Positions 32,172 through 41,316 of a stretch of 64,000 nucleotides of DNA are shown here, in pieces. Numbering within the stretch: the first letter of the stretch is position 1; each line of letters starts with the position of its first letter. The notes beneath the pieces are model-generated. The model ran no database searches. It had not been told where the DNA came from and was given only the letters and a program-made list of their open reading frames with translations. This DNA comes from Sulfidibacter corallicola (lineage in GTDB: Bacteria > Acidobacteriota > Holophagae > Acanthopleuribacterales > Acanthopleuribacteraceae): assembly GCF_017498545.1 (NCBI RefSeq), contig NZ_CP071793.1, positions 1,798,001-1,862,000 of the forward strand, in the 5' to 3' direction. Position numbers and translations under genes: made by a program.

Positions 32172-33653
32172 GGTATCAGCTCTCAGGATTCAGGTGTCAG
32201 CAAGTTATTCAAGACGCGCGGATGAGCTGGAACCTGAGAGCTGATTGCCGATATCCGTTTGCATTCAGGACCGGGCAGGTTCAGCAGGGGCGGTAAGCCC
32301 GCCGGCTGAACTTGTCGAAGTGATCCCTGCGAGGAGTTCCCGCATGCTTTGAGAGTCGTTACCGCCGTAGGTTGGCCGGCCCGGCCGACACATCGAAGTG
32401 ATCCGCGCTTCGCAAGATCGAGTGGTAAAAGAGCGAAGCGGATAAGTCGGGCCTCTAGATCTCTCGATGATCGATTTTGAACCATTCTAGGTCGCTTCGA
32501 TTGGTTGGTCACGGCCGAGTCCGCTTTGACGGTTGTCTTCTTCGATACCTGGTCGCTTCGATGTGTCGGCCCAGCGGGCCAACTTACCGGGCATGACGCC
32601 GCTCTCGGTATGCGAGAACTCCCGGGATGGATCGCTTCTACATGTCGGCCCAGCGCCCAGGGACCACTCGCTTCGCGTTGTTTCTTTCTCGAAATCGAGT
32701 TGGGCACACGCCGCGTTTGTGCGGGGCTCTCTTGAAACAAAGTTGTTCGGAGTGCCCGGATGCAGAGAGATTCGTCGTGCCTGGTAGGTTGGGCCGCTGG
32801 CCCGACACATCGAAGCGATCCGCGCTTCGCAAGATCGAGTGGTAAAAGAGCGAAGCGAAAAAGTCGGGCCTCTAGATCTCTCGATGATCGATTTTGATCC
32901 ATTCTAGGTCGCTTCGATTGGTTGAGCAAGCTGCTCAACCTACAGGCCTTACGATCCCCTCAAGATGCGGGTACTCTGGACTTCACGGCTTTTAATTGGG
33001 GTCTTGAGGGAAATGATCGACTTCGCTCTTTGGCTCAATTGATTGTTGTTACTTGGGTTGCTTCGACGCGTCGGCCCAGCGGGCCAACCTACAGGCTTTA
33101 CGTCGCTTGCGCGCAGGCGGGTTTCCCGAGCTGGCTCGCTTCGCGTTGTTTCTTTCCCGCAATCGAGCGGGTTTGCCCGCTGGTTCGCGGCTCTTATGAA
33201 ACAAGGTGATGCATTCAACCTGAGATGAGTCTTGCCGTCGTCGAATCTGTATCAGGAAGCCAGAAAAAATCGAAACCATGAAACACAAGACCATGGTGTA
33301 TCGCCAGTTGCGCATTATTTCCTGGCTTTCGATTTTCAGGGGTTCCTGATTCATTTTTCAGAGGAATGACCCATGGCCCTTCGCCAGAAACTAGGTACGG
33401 CGTTTCTTTCCCGCAATCGAGCGGGTTTGCCCGCTGGTGCGACGTTCTTGTGTGGCAACCTATGTAAAGTACAAAGGTAAAGATAAAAAAGGTCGATGTA
33501 CGAAGCTGGCGTCAAAAAAGTCGGCCCAGCGCCTTGAGTGGGCCCGGCACCCACAGCGACGACGCCCCTCTCGTGAATGCGGGAACACCGATGCGATTCG
33601 ATTTGAAACCCTCCGGCCTGAGCGGCGACTTTGCCGCACACCGCGACGGGTAT
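32172..33653. repeat. Second large array of family-A palindromic repeats
   Basis: About 1.5 kb without genes. The modules match those around the IS110 element: hairpins GGCCG-GCC-CGGCC (about 32374), GGGCC-GCT-GGCCC (about 32792), GGTTGAGCA-AGC-TGCTCAACC (32923-32943) and GGCCC-AGC-GGGCC (about 33074). Each lies next to CGCTTCGA on one side and AACCTACAGGC or a variant on the other. Spacers with TTTCTTTCTCGAAATCGAG and GAAACAAAGT words also recur at 4193, 33150, 33400, 41440 and 41650. Open frames here are repeat artefacts. Confidence 0.75.
33190..33460 (+). repeat. Diverged 270-bp repeat, copy 1
   Basis: The order of words GAAACAAGGTG..TTCAACCTGAGATG..CTTGCCGTCGTC..GACCCATGGCCC..AATCGAGCGGG is shared with 41440-41710 in the same orientation, with many substitutions. 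It is probably an old copy of one repeat module. Confidence 0.6.
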
Positions 33654-34265
33654 TCAATGACGTATCAGCGTACAGTGCGCTCGCGACAACAACCGTTCCA
33701 TATACGCCTCGATGTTGGGGCTTTCGGTAAGAAGTTCCTGCTCCTGGCCCCAACTCAACGTGTACCCAACGAAAATATCCGTCACCGAAAACCGGTCTTC
33801 TACGAGGTAATCGTGATGTTTGAAGTGAGACTCCAAGGCCGTTGCGGCTTTCCGATACATCATCGAGTTTTGGGCGATGATATCGGGCACGTGTTGATGC
33901 TTGGGAATGATGAAGTCGATGGAATTGATTTCCGTGCTGTTGACGTAAGGTTCCAATTCACTGAGCGCAAAACAGACCCATTGGTAGTGGAGATTGCGCG
34001 CCCAGGTGCCAGGCTTTGCGATGAGCGCTTTTTCCGGAACCAGGTCCGCGATGGCCGTGACGATCGCGGCGGACTCGAACAGGGGCTGGCCATCGATGAG
34101 CGCGGCCGGCAATTTGCCGAGCGGGTGAACCTTTCGCAGCTCCTCGCTTTTGAAAATATCCACCCCCCGTTCAATGGACTCGTACTCGAGCGCCGCTTCC
34201 AGGAGGGTCCAGCGCACGCGCGCCGAACGGGTGGGGCCTAACTCAAAGAGTTTGATCGCTGGCAT
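33654..34265 (-). CDS. Glutathione S-transferase family protein
   Basis: The 203-residue protein has an N-terminal thioredoxin-like GST domain: IKLFELGPTRSARVRWTLLE with an active-site Ser/Thr region, then VHPLGKLPAALIDGQPLFES, where the cis-Pro and ES motif bind glutathione. The helical C-terminal domain has the N-capping motif FSVTDIFVGYTL. It probably conjugates or reduces hydrophobic electrophiles in the cytoplasm; the substrate is unknown. The ATG at 34265 has AAGGA nine bases upstream; the extension to 34361 is discarded. The next gene upstream, a GNAT enzyme, has the same orientation 112 bp away. Confidence 0.87.
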   Translation of the reverse strand: MPAIKLFELGPTRSARVRWTLLEAALEYESIERGVDIFKSEELRKVHPLGKLPAALIDGQPLFESAAIVTAIADLVPEKALIAKPGTWARNLHYQWVCFALSELEPYVNSTEINSIDFIIPKHQHVPDIIAQNSMMYRKAATALESHFKHHDYLVEDRFSVTDIFVGYTLSWGQEQELLTESPNIEAYMERLLSRAHCTLIRH

Positions 34266-34377
34266 GAGACGTTCCTTTCCACCATCCGCCGTGGTGACAC
34301 ATGATGTCGATACGGGTAACACGGTACACCAGTGGCGGGCAGATAAACAACCGAAGGACACGACGCGACTCGCGCCT

Positions 34378-34908
34378 TCAGCGCTCCAGCAGGTAGGAGG
34401 GGTGCATGAGACCGGTCGGCGGATAGAGTTCCTCGTGCGTGTATGCGAAACCCAGCTTTTCCAACAGCAGGCGCGAGCCCGCGTTCCTGGGGTTGTGGCC
34501 CGCGAACAGGCCCGCGGCGCCCAGGTTCGCGAATGCGTGGTGCATCACCGCACGGGCCGCTTCGCCGGCGTAGCCCCGGCGCCAGTGAGCGGAACGAATG
34601 TGAAACCCGATTTCCAGGATGTAGGGTTGCGGCTTGTAGGGTCGCAGCCCGCAGCAGCCCAGGTGCGCACCCGTTTCCCGCAAGAAGATGGGCCAGTACT
34701 GGATGCCGTGGGTTTGGCCGCACAGGATCTCGGCGTCGAGGCGGGCCTGGATTTCGGCATCGCTCAGCCGGCCGGAAGCGGTGATGAATTCGGTCACGCG
34801 AGGATCGCCCCACAGGCCCCGGGCCAGGTCGAGATCGGCCTCGGTCCAGAATCGGAACCCCAGCCGATCCGTGGTCACGAAATAGGCAGCGGTGTCTGCG
34901 GTGGCCAT
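34378..34908 (-). CDS. GNAT family N-acetyltransferase (RimJ/RimL-type)
   Basis: The 176-residue protein has the RimJ/RimL-like layout: TTDRLGFRFWTEADLDLARGL at the start (given here in part), then EIGFHIRSAHWRRGYAGEA, the acetyl-CoA loop of the form RRGYAGEA, and HNPRNAGSRLLLEKLGF near the end. It would acetylate an amino group of a small molecule or protein; the substrate is unknown. The ATG at 34908 follows AGGAG six bases upstream, so it is preferred to 34965. Confidence 0.87.
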   Translation of the reverse strand: MATADTAAYFVTTDRLGFRFWTEADLDLARGLWGDPRVTEFITASGRLSDAEIQARLDAEILCGQTHGIQYWPIFLRETGAHLGCCGLRPYKPQPYILEIGFHIRSAHWRRGYAGEAARAVMHHAFANLGAAGLFAGHNPRNAGSRLLLEKLGFAYTHEELYPPTGLMHPSYLLER

Positions 34909-35107
34909 CGTGCGCTCCTGCATCGAATTTCTCTCGATTCTTCCTCGCGAGACGCGTCTAGGCAAGCGAAATGCGCCGAAAGCGATTCAAGGAAACGGGC
35001 ATTTCACCGCCACTTGAAAAGCCTGAAAATCGCCTTAATTACCGTAGATGGCCTTTTGGCTCCAAATCTGGATAGGATATGTCTCACCATTGGCTCAGGG
35101 GGCTTGT

Positions 35108-35731
35108 GTGAAATGGTTCGATCAGGTCGTTCGATTTCTGAATGCGAAGGAACCTCGCTCGGAGCTGAAATCTCTCGATGATGTGTCGCTGATGGCGTGC
35201 GTGCGCCGAGGTGGTCGCGTTCGCGACGAGGCTTTCGAAATCCTGTACGACCGATATCGCGAAGAGCTTTGGCGCTTCATTCGTTCCCGCAACGTGTCCG
35301 AGCACGACGGGGAAGACGTGTTGCAGCGGGTGATGATGGGATTGCTCAAGTATCTCGAAAAAGAAACACCCTCTCGGTTTCTGCCGATTGCGATCCAAAA
35401 AACCAAATGGGAGATCGCCACGCACTTCGAACAGTACCAGAAGCGCGACTGGGGGCGTTTGTCTCTCGAACAAATGTCGGCGCAACGAATCGAACCCATG
35501 GTTCCGGCGCCCTCCGGCGAACCGGGCGATCTCGTTTCGTTTCGCGCCCTTGCCGCGGGCGCCGGGTTGAGTGATGTGCAGGAGGAAGCCCTGATTTTGC
35601 ACTATTTTGTTGGATTCAGCGTCAAGGAAGTGGCGTTGATTACCGAGGTCAGCGAGAATGTGGTAAAAGGACGGATGCGTCTTGCCAAGCTCAAACTTCG
35701 GGGCATTTCGGGAAAGGAGGATGCGCAATGA
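35108..35731 (+). CDS. Sigma-70 family (ECF-like) sigma factor
   Basis: The 207-residue protein has a region 2 with AFEILYDRYREELWRFIRSR and HDGEDVLQRVMMGLLKYL. Its region 4 has LSDVQEEALILHYFVGFSV followed by the HTH KEVALITEVSENVVKGRMRLAK. The linker is typical of ECF sigmas. The GTG at 35108 lies five bases after GGGGG; an ATG at 35048 has no ribosome site. Its stop overlaps the ATG of the next gene by 4 bp (ATGA), so the two products are translationally coupled. This is the usual layout for a sigma factor and its membrane-bound partner. Confidence 0.85.
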   Translation: MKWFDQVVRFLNAKEPRSELKSLDDVSLMACVRRGGRVRDEAFEILYDRYREELWRFIRSRNVSEHDGEDVLQRVMMGLLKYLEKETPSRFLPIAIQKTKWEIATHFEQYQKRDWGRLSLEQMSAQRIEPMVPAPSGEPGDLVSFRALAAGAGLSDVQEEALILHYFVGFSVKEVALITEVSENVVKGRMRLAKLKLRGISGKEDAQ

Positions 35732-36360
35732 GTTATCTGTCGCGAAATGACATCCTCCAACTTATGGAAACCATGGAGCCGCAAGAGATTCGCCGCGATC
35801 ACCGAACGCGCTTGGATGAAGCCGGACTGAGCTTTTTAGATCGCGTGGAAGCGGAGTTGGAAGCCGCCGACGATTATTTGGAATCGGCCGGGCGCCATTT
35901 TCGCGAGGCCCATCCGGCCGGCGACAGGCCCTTGCCTCAGCCCTCGCCCGACGCTTCGGCGGCATGGACGGGCAAGTGGTTCCCCAATTGGGCGGTGTTG
36001 CTTTTGGTCGTGCTGTTCCTGTCGGTTTCGCTGGTGTACCGAACGGGATGGGGCGGACACGAACACCTTTCGGGATGGAACGTCCATCGCGGCGCGAACG
36101 AGCGGGTTCCCCAGCTCGCCGAGAAAAACGAGGCTCTGGCCCGAGCGCTGGTGGAACGGGGCGAAACCCTTCTGGCGGCCGCCAACCAACAAGGGGATCG
36201 GGAGCTGTTGAACGCGGCGCTCGCCGATTTCCTTTTGGCTTACGAGCTGAACCCGCGCTCCAAAACGCTGTTGGGGCATTTGGCGCGCACCTACGAGTTG
36301 CTGGGTAAACCGGACAAAGCGGCTCACTATTTGAACCTTTGGGAAACCTTCGAGGAATGA
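35728..36360 (+). CDS. Single-span membrane protein coupled to ECF sigma, possible anti-sigma
   Basis: The 210-residue protein has an acidic cytoplasmic N-terminal part (about 1-80, mostly helical), one membrane span at 87-104 and an outer TPR-like domain (about 112-205; LLNAALADFLLAYELNPRSK, then LGHLARTYELLGKPDKAAHY). The N-terminal part does not show a ZAS-type zinc motif (HxxxCxxC), so it is not a standard anti-sigma factor. The 4-bp overlap with the sigma gene and the topology make an anti-sigma or regulator role the best inference. No homologue is recognised beyond the TPR helices. Confidence 0.65.
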   Translation: MSYLSRNDILQLMETMEPQEIRRDHRTRLDEAGLSFLDRVEAELEAADDYLESAGRHFREAHPAGDRPLPQPSPDASAAWTGKWFPNWAVLLLVVLFLSVSLVYRTGWGGHEHLSGWNVHRGANERVPQLAEKNEALARALVERGETLLAAANQQGDRELLNAALADFLLAYELNPRSKTLLGHLARTYELLGKPDKAAHYLNLWETFEE

Positions 36361-36406
36361 CCGACCCGGGCATCGAAGCCCGAGCCGTTCTTCCGGAATG
36401 GGTGCA

Positions 36407-36462
36407 TGCCCATCCAGGGACGGAGAGATCCTTACAGCCAAGGCGGCTCGCCTGGATGGGCA
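36407..36462. repeat. Palindromic repeat, family B
   Basis: TGCCCATCCAGG (36407-36418) and CCTGGATGGGCA (36451-36462) form a perfect 12-bp inverted repeat. The right arm is followed by CGGTCACGGCGCTCAGGTG, close to CGGTATCAGCTCTCAGG after the 32171 copy. It lies between converging genes and may stop transcription. Confidence 0.7.
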
Positions 36463-36614
36463 CGGTCACGGCGCTCAGGTGTCGGGTTTACTTCTCTTCG
36501 TGCGATGAGCCGAAACCAATGGCCGATTGTCGATATGAGATCATCTTGGGGGCCTGGCCGATTTCCAGGGACCCTTTCCAAAACCCTGTTCCTGGATCGG
36601 CACCAGCCAGCGGG

Positions 36615-37346
36615 TCAGCCATCCGTGGGGTCGATCGGTGAGCCTTTGGTATCTTCCACCGTGGGCTGGTCGGGACCCCTGCCGGCGTCGGGAAAGGGAA
36701 GGCGGTCGGTCGGCTCTACCAGATGGGTTTCGCGATCCAGGTTGACGGCAGGCTGGGGGTCGAGCGCTCGGGGGGAAATGGCGATGCGGAAGCGATCGCG
36801 CCGGTATCCGCCGTGCCATACCGGTTCTCCGGCCTCGATGAGAATCGCGGTGCCGTGAACGGCGTACTGTCCGCCGGCGGTGCCCCAGCTCGTCAGTTCG
36901 CCCGTTTCCACGGAGAACACCGCGTAAAAGCCATTGGATTCTCCCAGTCCGCCTACGGCGTGACCCTCCAACTCCAAAACGGTGCCATAGGTGCCGGATA
37001 CCAGGATCCACGATTGCCAGCGGGTGACCGACTCCACTTGGATGTCGCCCCAAACCATGCGTTCCCAAACGACCGCTCCGTCGCGGTCGATTCGTCGCAA
37101 TCCGGTGGGAAGCGAGAGGTGGGCGTCTGCTTCGAGCGGCCGCGCGGTGCGGCATTCGATGCGATCGCCGAAATCGTCGATCAGGCTGAAGGACATGTTG
37201 GCTCGGGTCGAGAAGGCCAGCGCGGAGGTATCGATCAGGCAAATGAGCGCGATGGCGGTAAGGATTTGGGTACCGAACCGGTTCTTCGGCCGGTGGTTGA
37301 GGTTCGGGTGGTCAATTTTTTTCCTTCTTGAAGTTCGTATAAACAT
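36615..37346 (-). CDS. Exported protein of unknown function
   Basis: The 243-residue protein has a long N-terminal region with a hydrophobic signal or anchor (about 30-46, LTAIALICLIDTSALAFS). The rest is mainly beta-strand-like (for example QSWILVSGTYGTVLELEG and GQYAVHGTAILIEAG) and ends in a Pro/Asp-rich tail. I recognise no family. The ATG at 37346 has GGAG six bases upstream, so the frame to 37430 is discarded. It is convergent with the ECF/anti-sigma-like pair and stands alone on its strand. Confidence 0.6.
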   Translation of the reverse strand: MFIRTSRRKKIDHPNLNHRPKNRFGTQILTAIALICLIDTSALAFSTRANMSFSLIDDFGDRIECRTARPLEADAHLSLPTGLRRIDRDGAVVWERMVWGDIQVESVTRWQSWILVSGTYGTVLELEGHAVGGLGESNGFYAVFSVETGELTSWGTAGGQYAVHGTAILIEAGEPVWHGGYRRDRFRIAISPRALDPQPAVNLDRETHLVEPTDRLPFPDAGRGPDQPTVEDTKGSPIDPTDG

Positions 37347-37772
37347 GTCATCTCCAAACTCGATGTATGGGCCAACCGGTCTCGGGATAGACCGGGGCCG
37401 TTCCAGAAGTGGCAAGGACTCTGGCTTCATTCACACAAGCTGGGTGGACAGCGGTTCAGTGTTTCCCTCTCCCTGACACGGGCTTCCGCGCCAACGTGAA
37501 AACCATTGCCGATCCATGCAGGTGCCTACAAACGAGGGTGCCTTTGGAGAATGTACAACTGTCGTGTTTTCAGTGGCTTGTGGGGAATCACTCGTGATCT
37601 TCATGGGTAGTGTTGGGGAGAAAAATACGCTGATTCAGGATGTTCCTGTACCGCGTTCCCAGCTCACACTCTATTCATCAGGCCGGTTTGCGAAAATGGG
37701 TCAATCGAGGTGAAAAAAAACTGACCCGTGTCATTCGAGAGGGGTTATGCTTGAATTTTGGAGAGGACGCGT
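37347..37772. other. Intergenic region
   Basis: About 425 bp lie between the exported protein (minus) and the ECF sigma (plus). Short frames lack ribosome sites. No repeat of the families above was found. Promoters for both genes must lie here. Confidence 0.35.
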
Positions 37773-38342
37773 ATGGAACCGAGCGAAACCGAATCCCAGA
37801 TCACGCATTTGTTGCAGGAATGGAAAAAGGGTGACGACGATGCCTTGGATGTTCTTCTACCGATGGTGTTCCATCAACTCCAGGCCATGGCCCGCAAGCA
37901 CCTTCGCGGTGAGCGCGCCGATCACACCTTCTCGACCATGGATTTGGTCAACGAGGCATACTGCAAGTTGTTCTCGCGCCAAAAAAGCGATTGGAACGAC
38001 CGGGTCCACTTTTTCGCGGTGGCCGGTAAGGCCATGCGCAACATCTTGATCACCCATGCCGTCAGACGCGGGACCCAAAAGCGCGGTGCGGGCCAGATTC
38101 AGTGGGTGCCCGTGGACCTGCAGATCGTCGGCGAGAAATCGGAAGAGGACTTGCGCGGTTTGGACGAAGCCCTCGACGCCCTGGCCAAGAAGAATCGCGA
38201 AGCGGCCTTGATCGTGGAGCTCCATTTTTTCTGTGGTTGTACCCTGGAAGAAATCGGTCGCATGTTGGAGGTGTCGCAGGCCACCGTCAAGCGTCGCATG
38301 AAATTGGCCAAGGCCTGGCTGGGTCGCTATTTGGAAAATTGA
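37773..38342 (+). CDS. ECF-type RNA polymerase sigma factor
   Basis: The protein is 189 residues. Region 2 includes MDLVNEAYCKLF and HFFAVAGKAMRNILITHAV. Region 4 contains ALIVELHFFCGCTLEEIGRM and the HTH VSQATVKRRMKLAKAWLGR. This matches the Acidobacteria/Planctomycetes-type ECF group (TIGR02999-like) well. The ATG follows GGAGAGGA with good spacing; an in-frame TTG at 37758 is unlikely. The next gene on the same strand, 450 bp on, is a TPR-fused Ser/Thr kinase, repeating the sigma/kinase pairing seen at 11.8-15.8 kb. Confidence 0.9.
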   Translation: MEPSETESQITHLLQEWKKGDDDALDVLLPMVFHQLQAMARKHLRGERADHTFSTMDLVNEAYCKLFSRQKSDWNDRVHFFAVAGKAMRNILITHAVRRGTQKRGAGQIQWVPVDLQIVGEKSEEDLRGLDEALDALAKKNREAALIVELHFFCGCTLEEIGRMLEVSQATVKRRMKLAKAWLGRYLEN

Positions 38343-38796
38343 CCCTCGCCCCGCTCGCGTTCGGAACATTTCGCTTCCTCGGCTTCCAGACCATGCGGGG
38401 GTTTGCATCGGCAGATTCTTTTTTTGAATGATGCCCCCGCAAGTTGCAGATAGGATTCGAGTTCCGCTTCGTTCCAATTCGAAGGGATGATGGTTTTAGG
38501 TTGAGGCCGCAAAGCATACTCCTCGTGGTGGCTTCGCCGTGGTTGAGAGATCGGATAACTAGACTGTCATTGTCCCAAGCCAGCTCCTCGCGGAAACGGG
38601 ATCAAAAAAATGCCGAGGTCTCGCCTTTTTCTCGAAGGAACGTTCCGGAATTGGGCTCGGGATGATCGCAAACGGCAGGATCGGCTCGGGTAAAATAAAG
38701 AAAACCCGGCCGAGCCGAATCTTGGGATGAGGGTCTGCGGTTCTCGCGTCGATGGCCCCGGTCCCTCGCCGCACATCCCGGCCGAGGTCCTCACCG
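38343..38796. other. Intergenic region between ECF sigma and kinase with two hairpins
   Basis: An imperfect hairpin GCGGGGG..CCCCCGC spans about 38395-38446. A 9-bp inverted repeat TCGGCTCGG (38681-38689) / CCGAGCCGA (38710-38718) lies shortly before the kinase start. Neither is followed by a long T-run; they may shape the leader or stop the sigma transcript. No gene is present. Confidence 0.4.
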
Positions 38797-41316
38797 ATGG
38801 GAGCGCACGTGTCTGAAGCGGAATTTAGGAAGCGGGACGATTCTTGGGAACTGTTGGAAGACCTCTTTATCGAAGGCCTCGACTTGGAACCCGAGGCCCG
38901 CGCGGATTTTCTGGATGCGCGCGGTGTCAGTGCCGACCTCCGCCGGGAGTTGGCGGAGCTCTGGCGACAAGACGAGCAGCACGAACCCGTCCTGACCTCC
39001 TTGTTGGAAATGTCGCGCACGATTTGGAATCACTCGATGGATATCGACCAGATCGGCGAATACCGGTTGTCCGAGGTTCTGGGCCAGGGGGGAATGGGCG
39101 TGGTGTACCGGGCCGAACAACCGTCCATCGATCGGCAGGTCGCGATCAAGGTGCTCCCGCCCCACCTCTTGGAATGGGAGAGCTTCCGCCTGAACTTCCA
39201 ACGAGAACAACGGGCCCTGGGCTCGATGAACCATCCCAACATCGCCACGGTTCACGACGCGGGCATTTTCGAAGGCCAGCCCTACCTGGTCATGGAGCTG
39301 TTGGAATGTGAGTCCATCACCGCCTATGCCGATCGCCACCGATTGGGCATCCGGGCCCGGGTAGACCTGTTCCTTGACTTTCTCGGCGGTCTGCAACACG
39401 CCCATCACAAGCCGGTGATCCATTGCGACATCAAGCCGTCCAACGTGCTGGTGTTGGAAACGGAAGGTCGGGCGGTTCCCAAGATCATCGATTTCGGAAT
39501 CGCCAAAGCCGGGAGAGGGGACCGCGAGGAAGAAGCGGCCGCGCTCGGGACCCCGGCCTACATGAGTCCCGAGCAGGCGAGTTTGCGGATGGACGAACTT
39601 TCGATCGCCAGCGACATATACTCCGCCGGGGTCTTGCTGTTCGAACTGCTGTTGGGAGAAACGCCTTTCGCGCGCCAGTTGAAGGCATGTGCGACCTTGG
39701 CGGAAAAACGGGCGGTGATCCAAAATGGGGAGCTGCCCGTTCCCTCGGAACTCATCGCCGAAGATCCCCATCGCTTCGAGGATGCCGCCCGGGCTCGGGC
39801 CACCACGCCGAAGAAGTTGGCCCATGTCGTCAAATGCGAATTGAGTTGGATCCTTCAGCGTGCCTTGGCCAAAGACCCAGATAAGCGCTACGACGGCTGT
39901 GCGGCGTTCGCGCAGGATTTGCGGCGGTATCGACAACAGGAGCCGGTTTCGGCGGCGCCCGATCAGATCTGGTACCCACGATTGAAGTGGTTGGGCAATC
40001 ACAAGGGCCTGGTCGCGGTCCTGCTCGCCGTGCCCTTGTTTCTGACCTTCCATTTGGTCCAGACCCGGGCCGCCCTGATCGAAACCCGTGCGGCCGAGGC
40101 CGAGATGCAAGGCGTGCACGAGTTCATGTTGAACATCTTCTCCTGGGCCAGCCCCTATCGAGAAGGCCCGAACATGAAGGTTCGCGATTTGATCGATCGG
40201 GCCGCCGCCCAAGTGGCGACCACCAACTTCTCGGAGCGTCCCGAACACGAGGCGGAACTGCACAAACTGCTGGGCCAACTCTACCTGGAGCTCGGCAAGC
40301 ACGATCTGGCGAGGCACCATTTCAGCCATGCCCTGGGCACCTACGAAACCCTTTTGGGCGAGACCGACAAACGCAGTCTCGAGGTGTTGCAGAAAGCGGC
40401 CTATACCTATTACCTACAGGGTGACCGAGAGAAATCCACCGAGTTGTTCAGCAAAGCGCTGGCGCTGACCGTCGCCCAGTACGGCGAGGACCATGCCTTG
40501 ACCGCGCAACTACGGGGTGGGTTGGCCATGCCGCTGGCCGCGTTGGGGAAAACCGAGGAGGCGGAAGCCAACTTTCAAAAGGCGTTGACCTATGCGCGCG
40601 GCCATCTCGACCACGGCAGCAACCGGCTTTTGGTCACACTGAACAACTACGGCGATCACCTGGTCGAACTGAACCTGTTGAAGAAGGCCGAAAAGGTGTT
40701 TCTGAAGATTCTGGCGGTCTATGCCGACCTCCCCGACATTCACCCGATCGACCTGACCAACGTGAAACACAATTTGGCGCACGTGTACCACAAGCAGGGA
40801 AACTACGAGGCGGCCGTGCGCACGGGTCGCGAAACCTACGAGGAGCGGCGTCGGCTCCTGGGTGTCCATCACCCCGAGACGCTTTCGACATTGAACAACT
40901 ACGCCGCGTCCCTGGCCAAATTCCGCTCCCCGGTCGAAGCCGCGGACCTGCTGCGAACCAGCCTCATCGGCATTTCACCCCAATCGGCCGATCCGCGCGT
41001 CTTGCTCAGGCTTTACCACGGTCTCGGCAACGCCCTGGTGCAGGCCGGGAAGCCCGAGGAGGCGGAGCCGATCTTGTTGGACACCTGGCAACAGCGGGTC
41101 GCCCTGTTCGGCGAATCCGATCGGTCCACCATGAAGACACGGGCCACTTTGGGCGAGGCGCTTCAGGCCATGGGCCGCCTGGTTGAAGCCGAACGGGTGT
41201 ATTTGGAGGTATGGACCCTCGCCGCGGCGGATTTGGGAAAAGATCACCGGGAAACCAGGATGTATCGCCGATTGCTCGACGATTGCCGCGTTGCACGGCG
41301 CTCCGAAGCCAAATAA
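38797..41316 (+). CDS. Transmembrane Ser/Thr kinase with TPR array, non-RD (HCD) catalytic loop
   Basis: This 839-residue protein has a kinase domain (about 88-385): GQGGMGVVY, Lys118, catalytic loop VIHCDIKPSN with HCD at 209-211, DFG at 232-234 and SPEQ at 257-260. The usual HRD arginine is Cys, which makes it a non-RD kinase; the catalytic Asp is kept, so activity is likely. A membrane span at about 404-421 is followed by TPRs (about 450-830) of the Kinesin-light-chain type, with LGVHHPETLSTLNNYAASLA as a typical unit. It lies downstream of an ECF sigma gene. The start could also be the GTG at 38809, which has a better-spaced GGGAG. Confidence 0.9.
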   Translation: MGAHVSEAEFRKRDDSWELLEDLFIEGLDLEPEARADFLDARGVSADLRRELAELWRQDEQHEPVLTSLLEMSRTIWNHSMDIDQIGEYRLSEVLGQGGMGVVYRAEQPSIDRQVAIKVLPPHLLEWESFRLNFQREQRALGSMNHPNIATVHDAGIFEGQPYLVMELLECESITAYADRHRLGIRARVDLFLDFLGGLQHAHHKPVIHCDIKPSNVLVLETEGRAVPKIIDFGIAKAGRGDREEEAAALGTPAYMSPEQASLRMDELSIASDIYSAGVLLFELLLGETPFARQLKACATLAEKRAVIQNGELPVPSELIAEDPHRFEDAARARATTPKKLAHVVKCELSWILQRALAKDPDKRYDGCAAFAQDLRRYRQQEPVSAAPDQIWYPRLKWLGNHKGLVAVLLAVPLFLTFHLVQTRAALIETRAAEAEMQGVHEFMLNIFSWASPYREGPNMKVRDLIDRAAAQVATTNFSERPEHEAELHKLLGQLYLELGKHDLARHHFSHALGTYETLLGETDKRSLEVLQKAAYTYYLQGDREKSTELFSKALALTVAQYGEDHALTAQLRGGLAMPLAALGKTEEAEANFQKALTYARGHLDHGSNRLLVTLNNYGDHLVELNLLKKAEKVFLKILAVYADLPDIHPIDLTNVKHNLAHVYHKQGNYEAAVRTGRETYEERRRLLGVHHPETLSTLNNYAASLAKFRSPVEAADLLRTSLIGISPQSADPRVLLRLYHGLGNALVQAGKPEEAEPILLDTWQQRVALFGESDRSTMKTRATLGEALQAMGRLVEAERVYLEVWTLAAADLGKDHRETRMYRRLLDDCRVARRSEAK

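Noticed and set aside
32183-32938. 251-codon minus-strand frame in the second repeat array
   Set aside because: It is made of family-A repeat units read as protein; no independent support.
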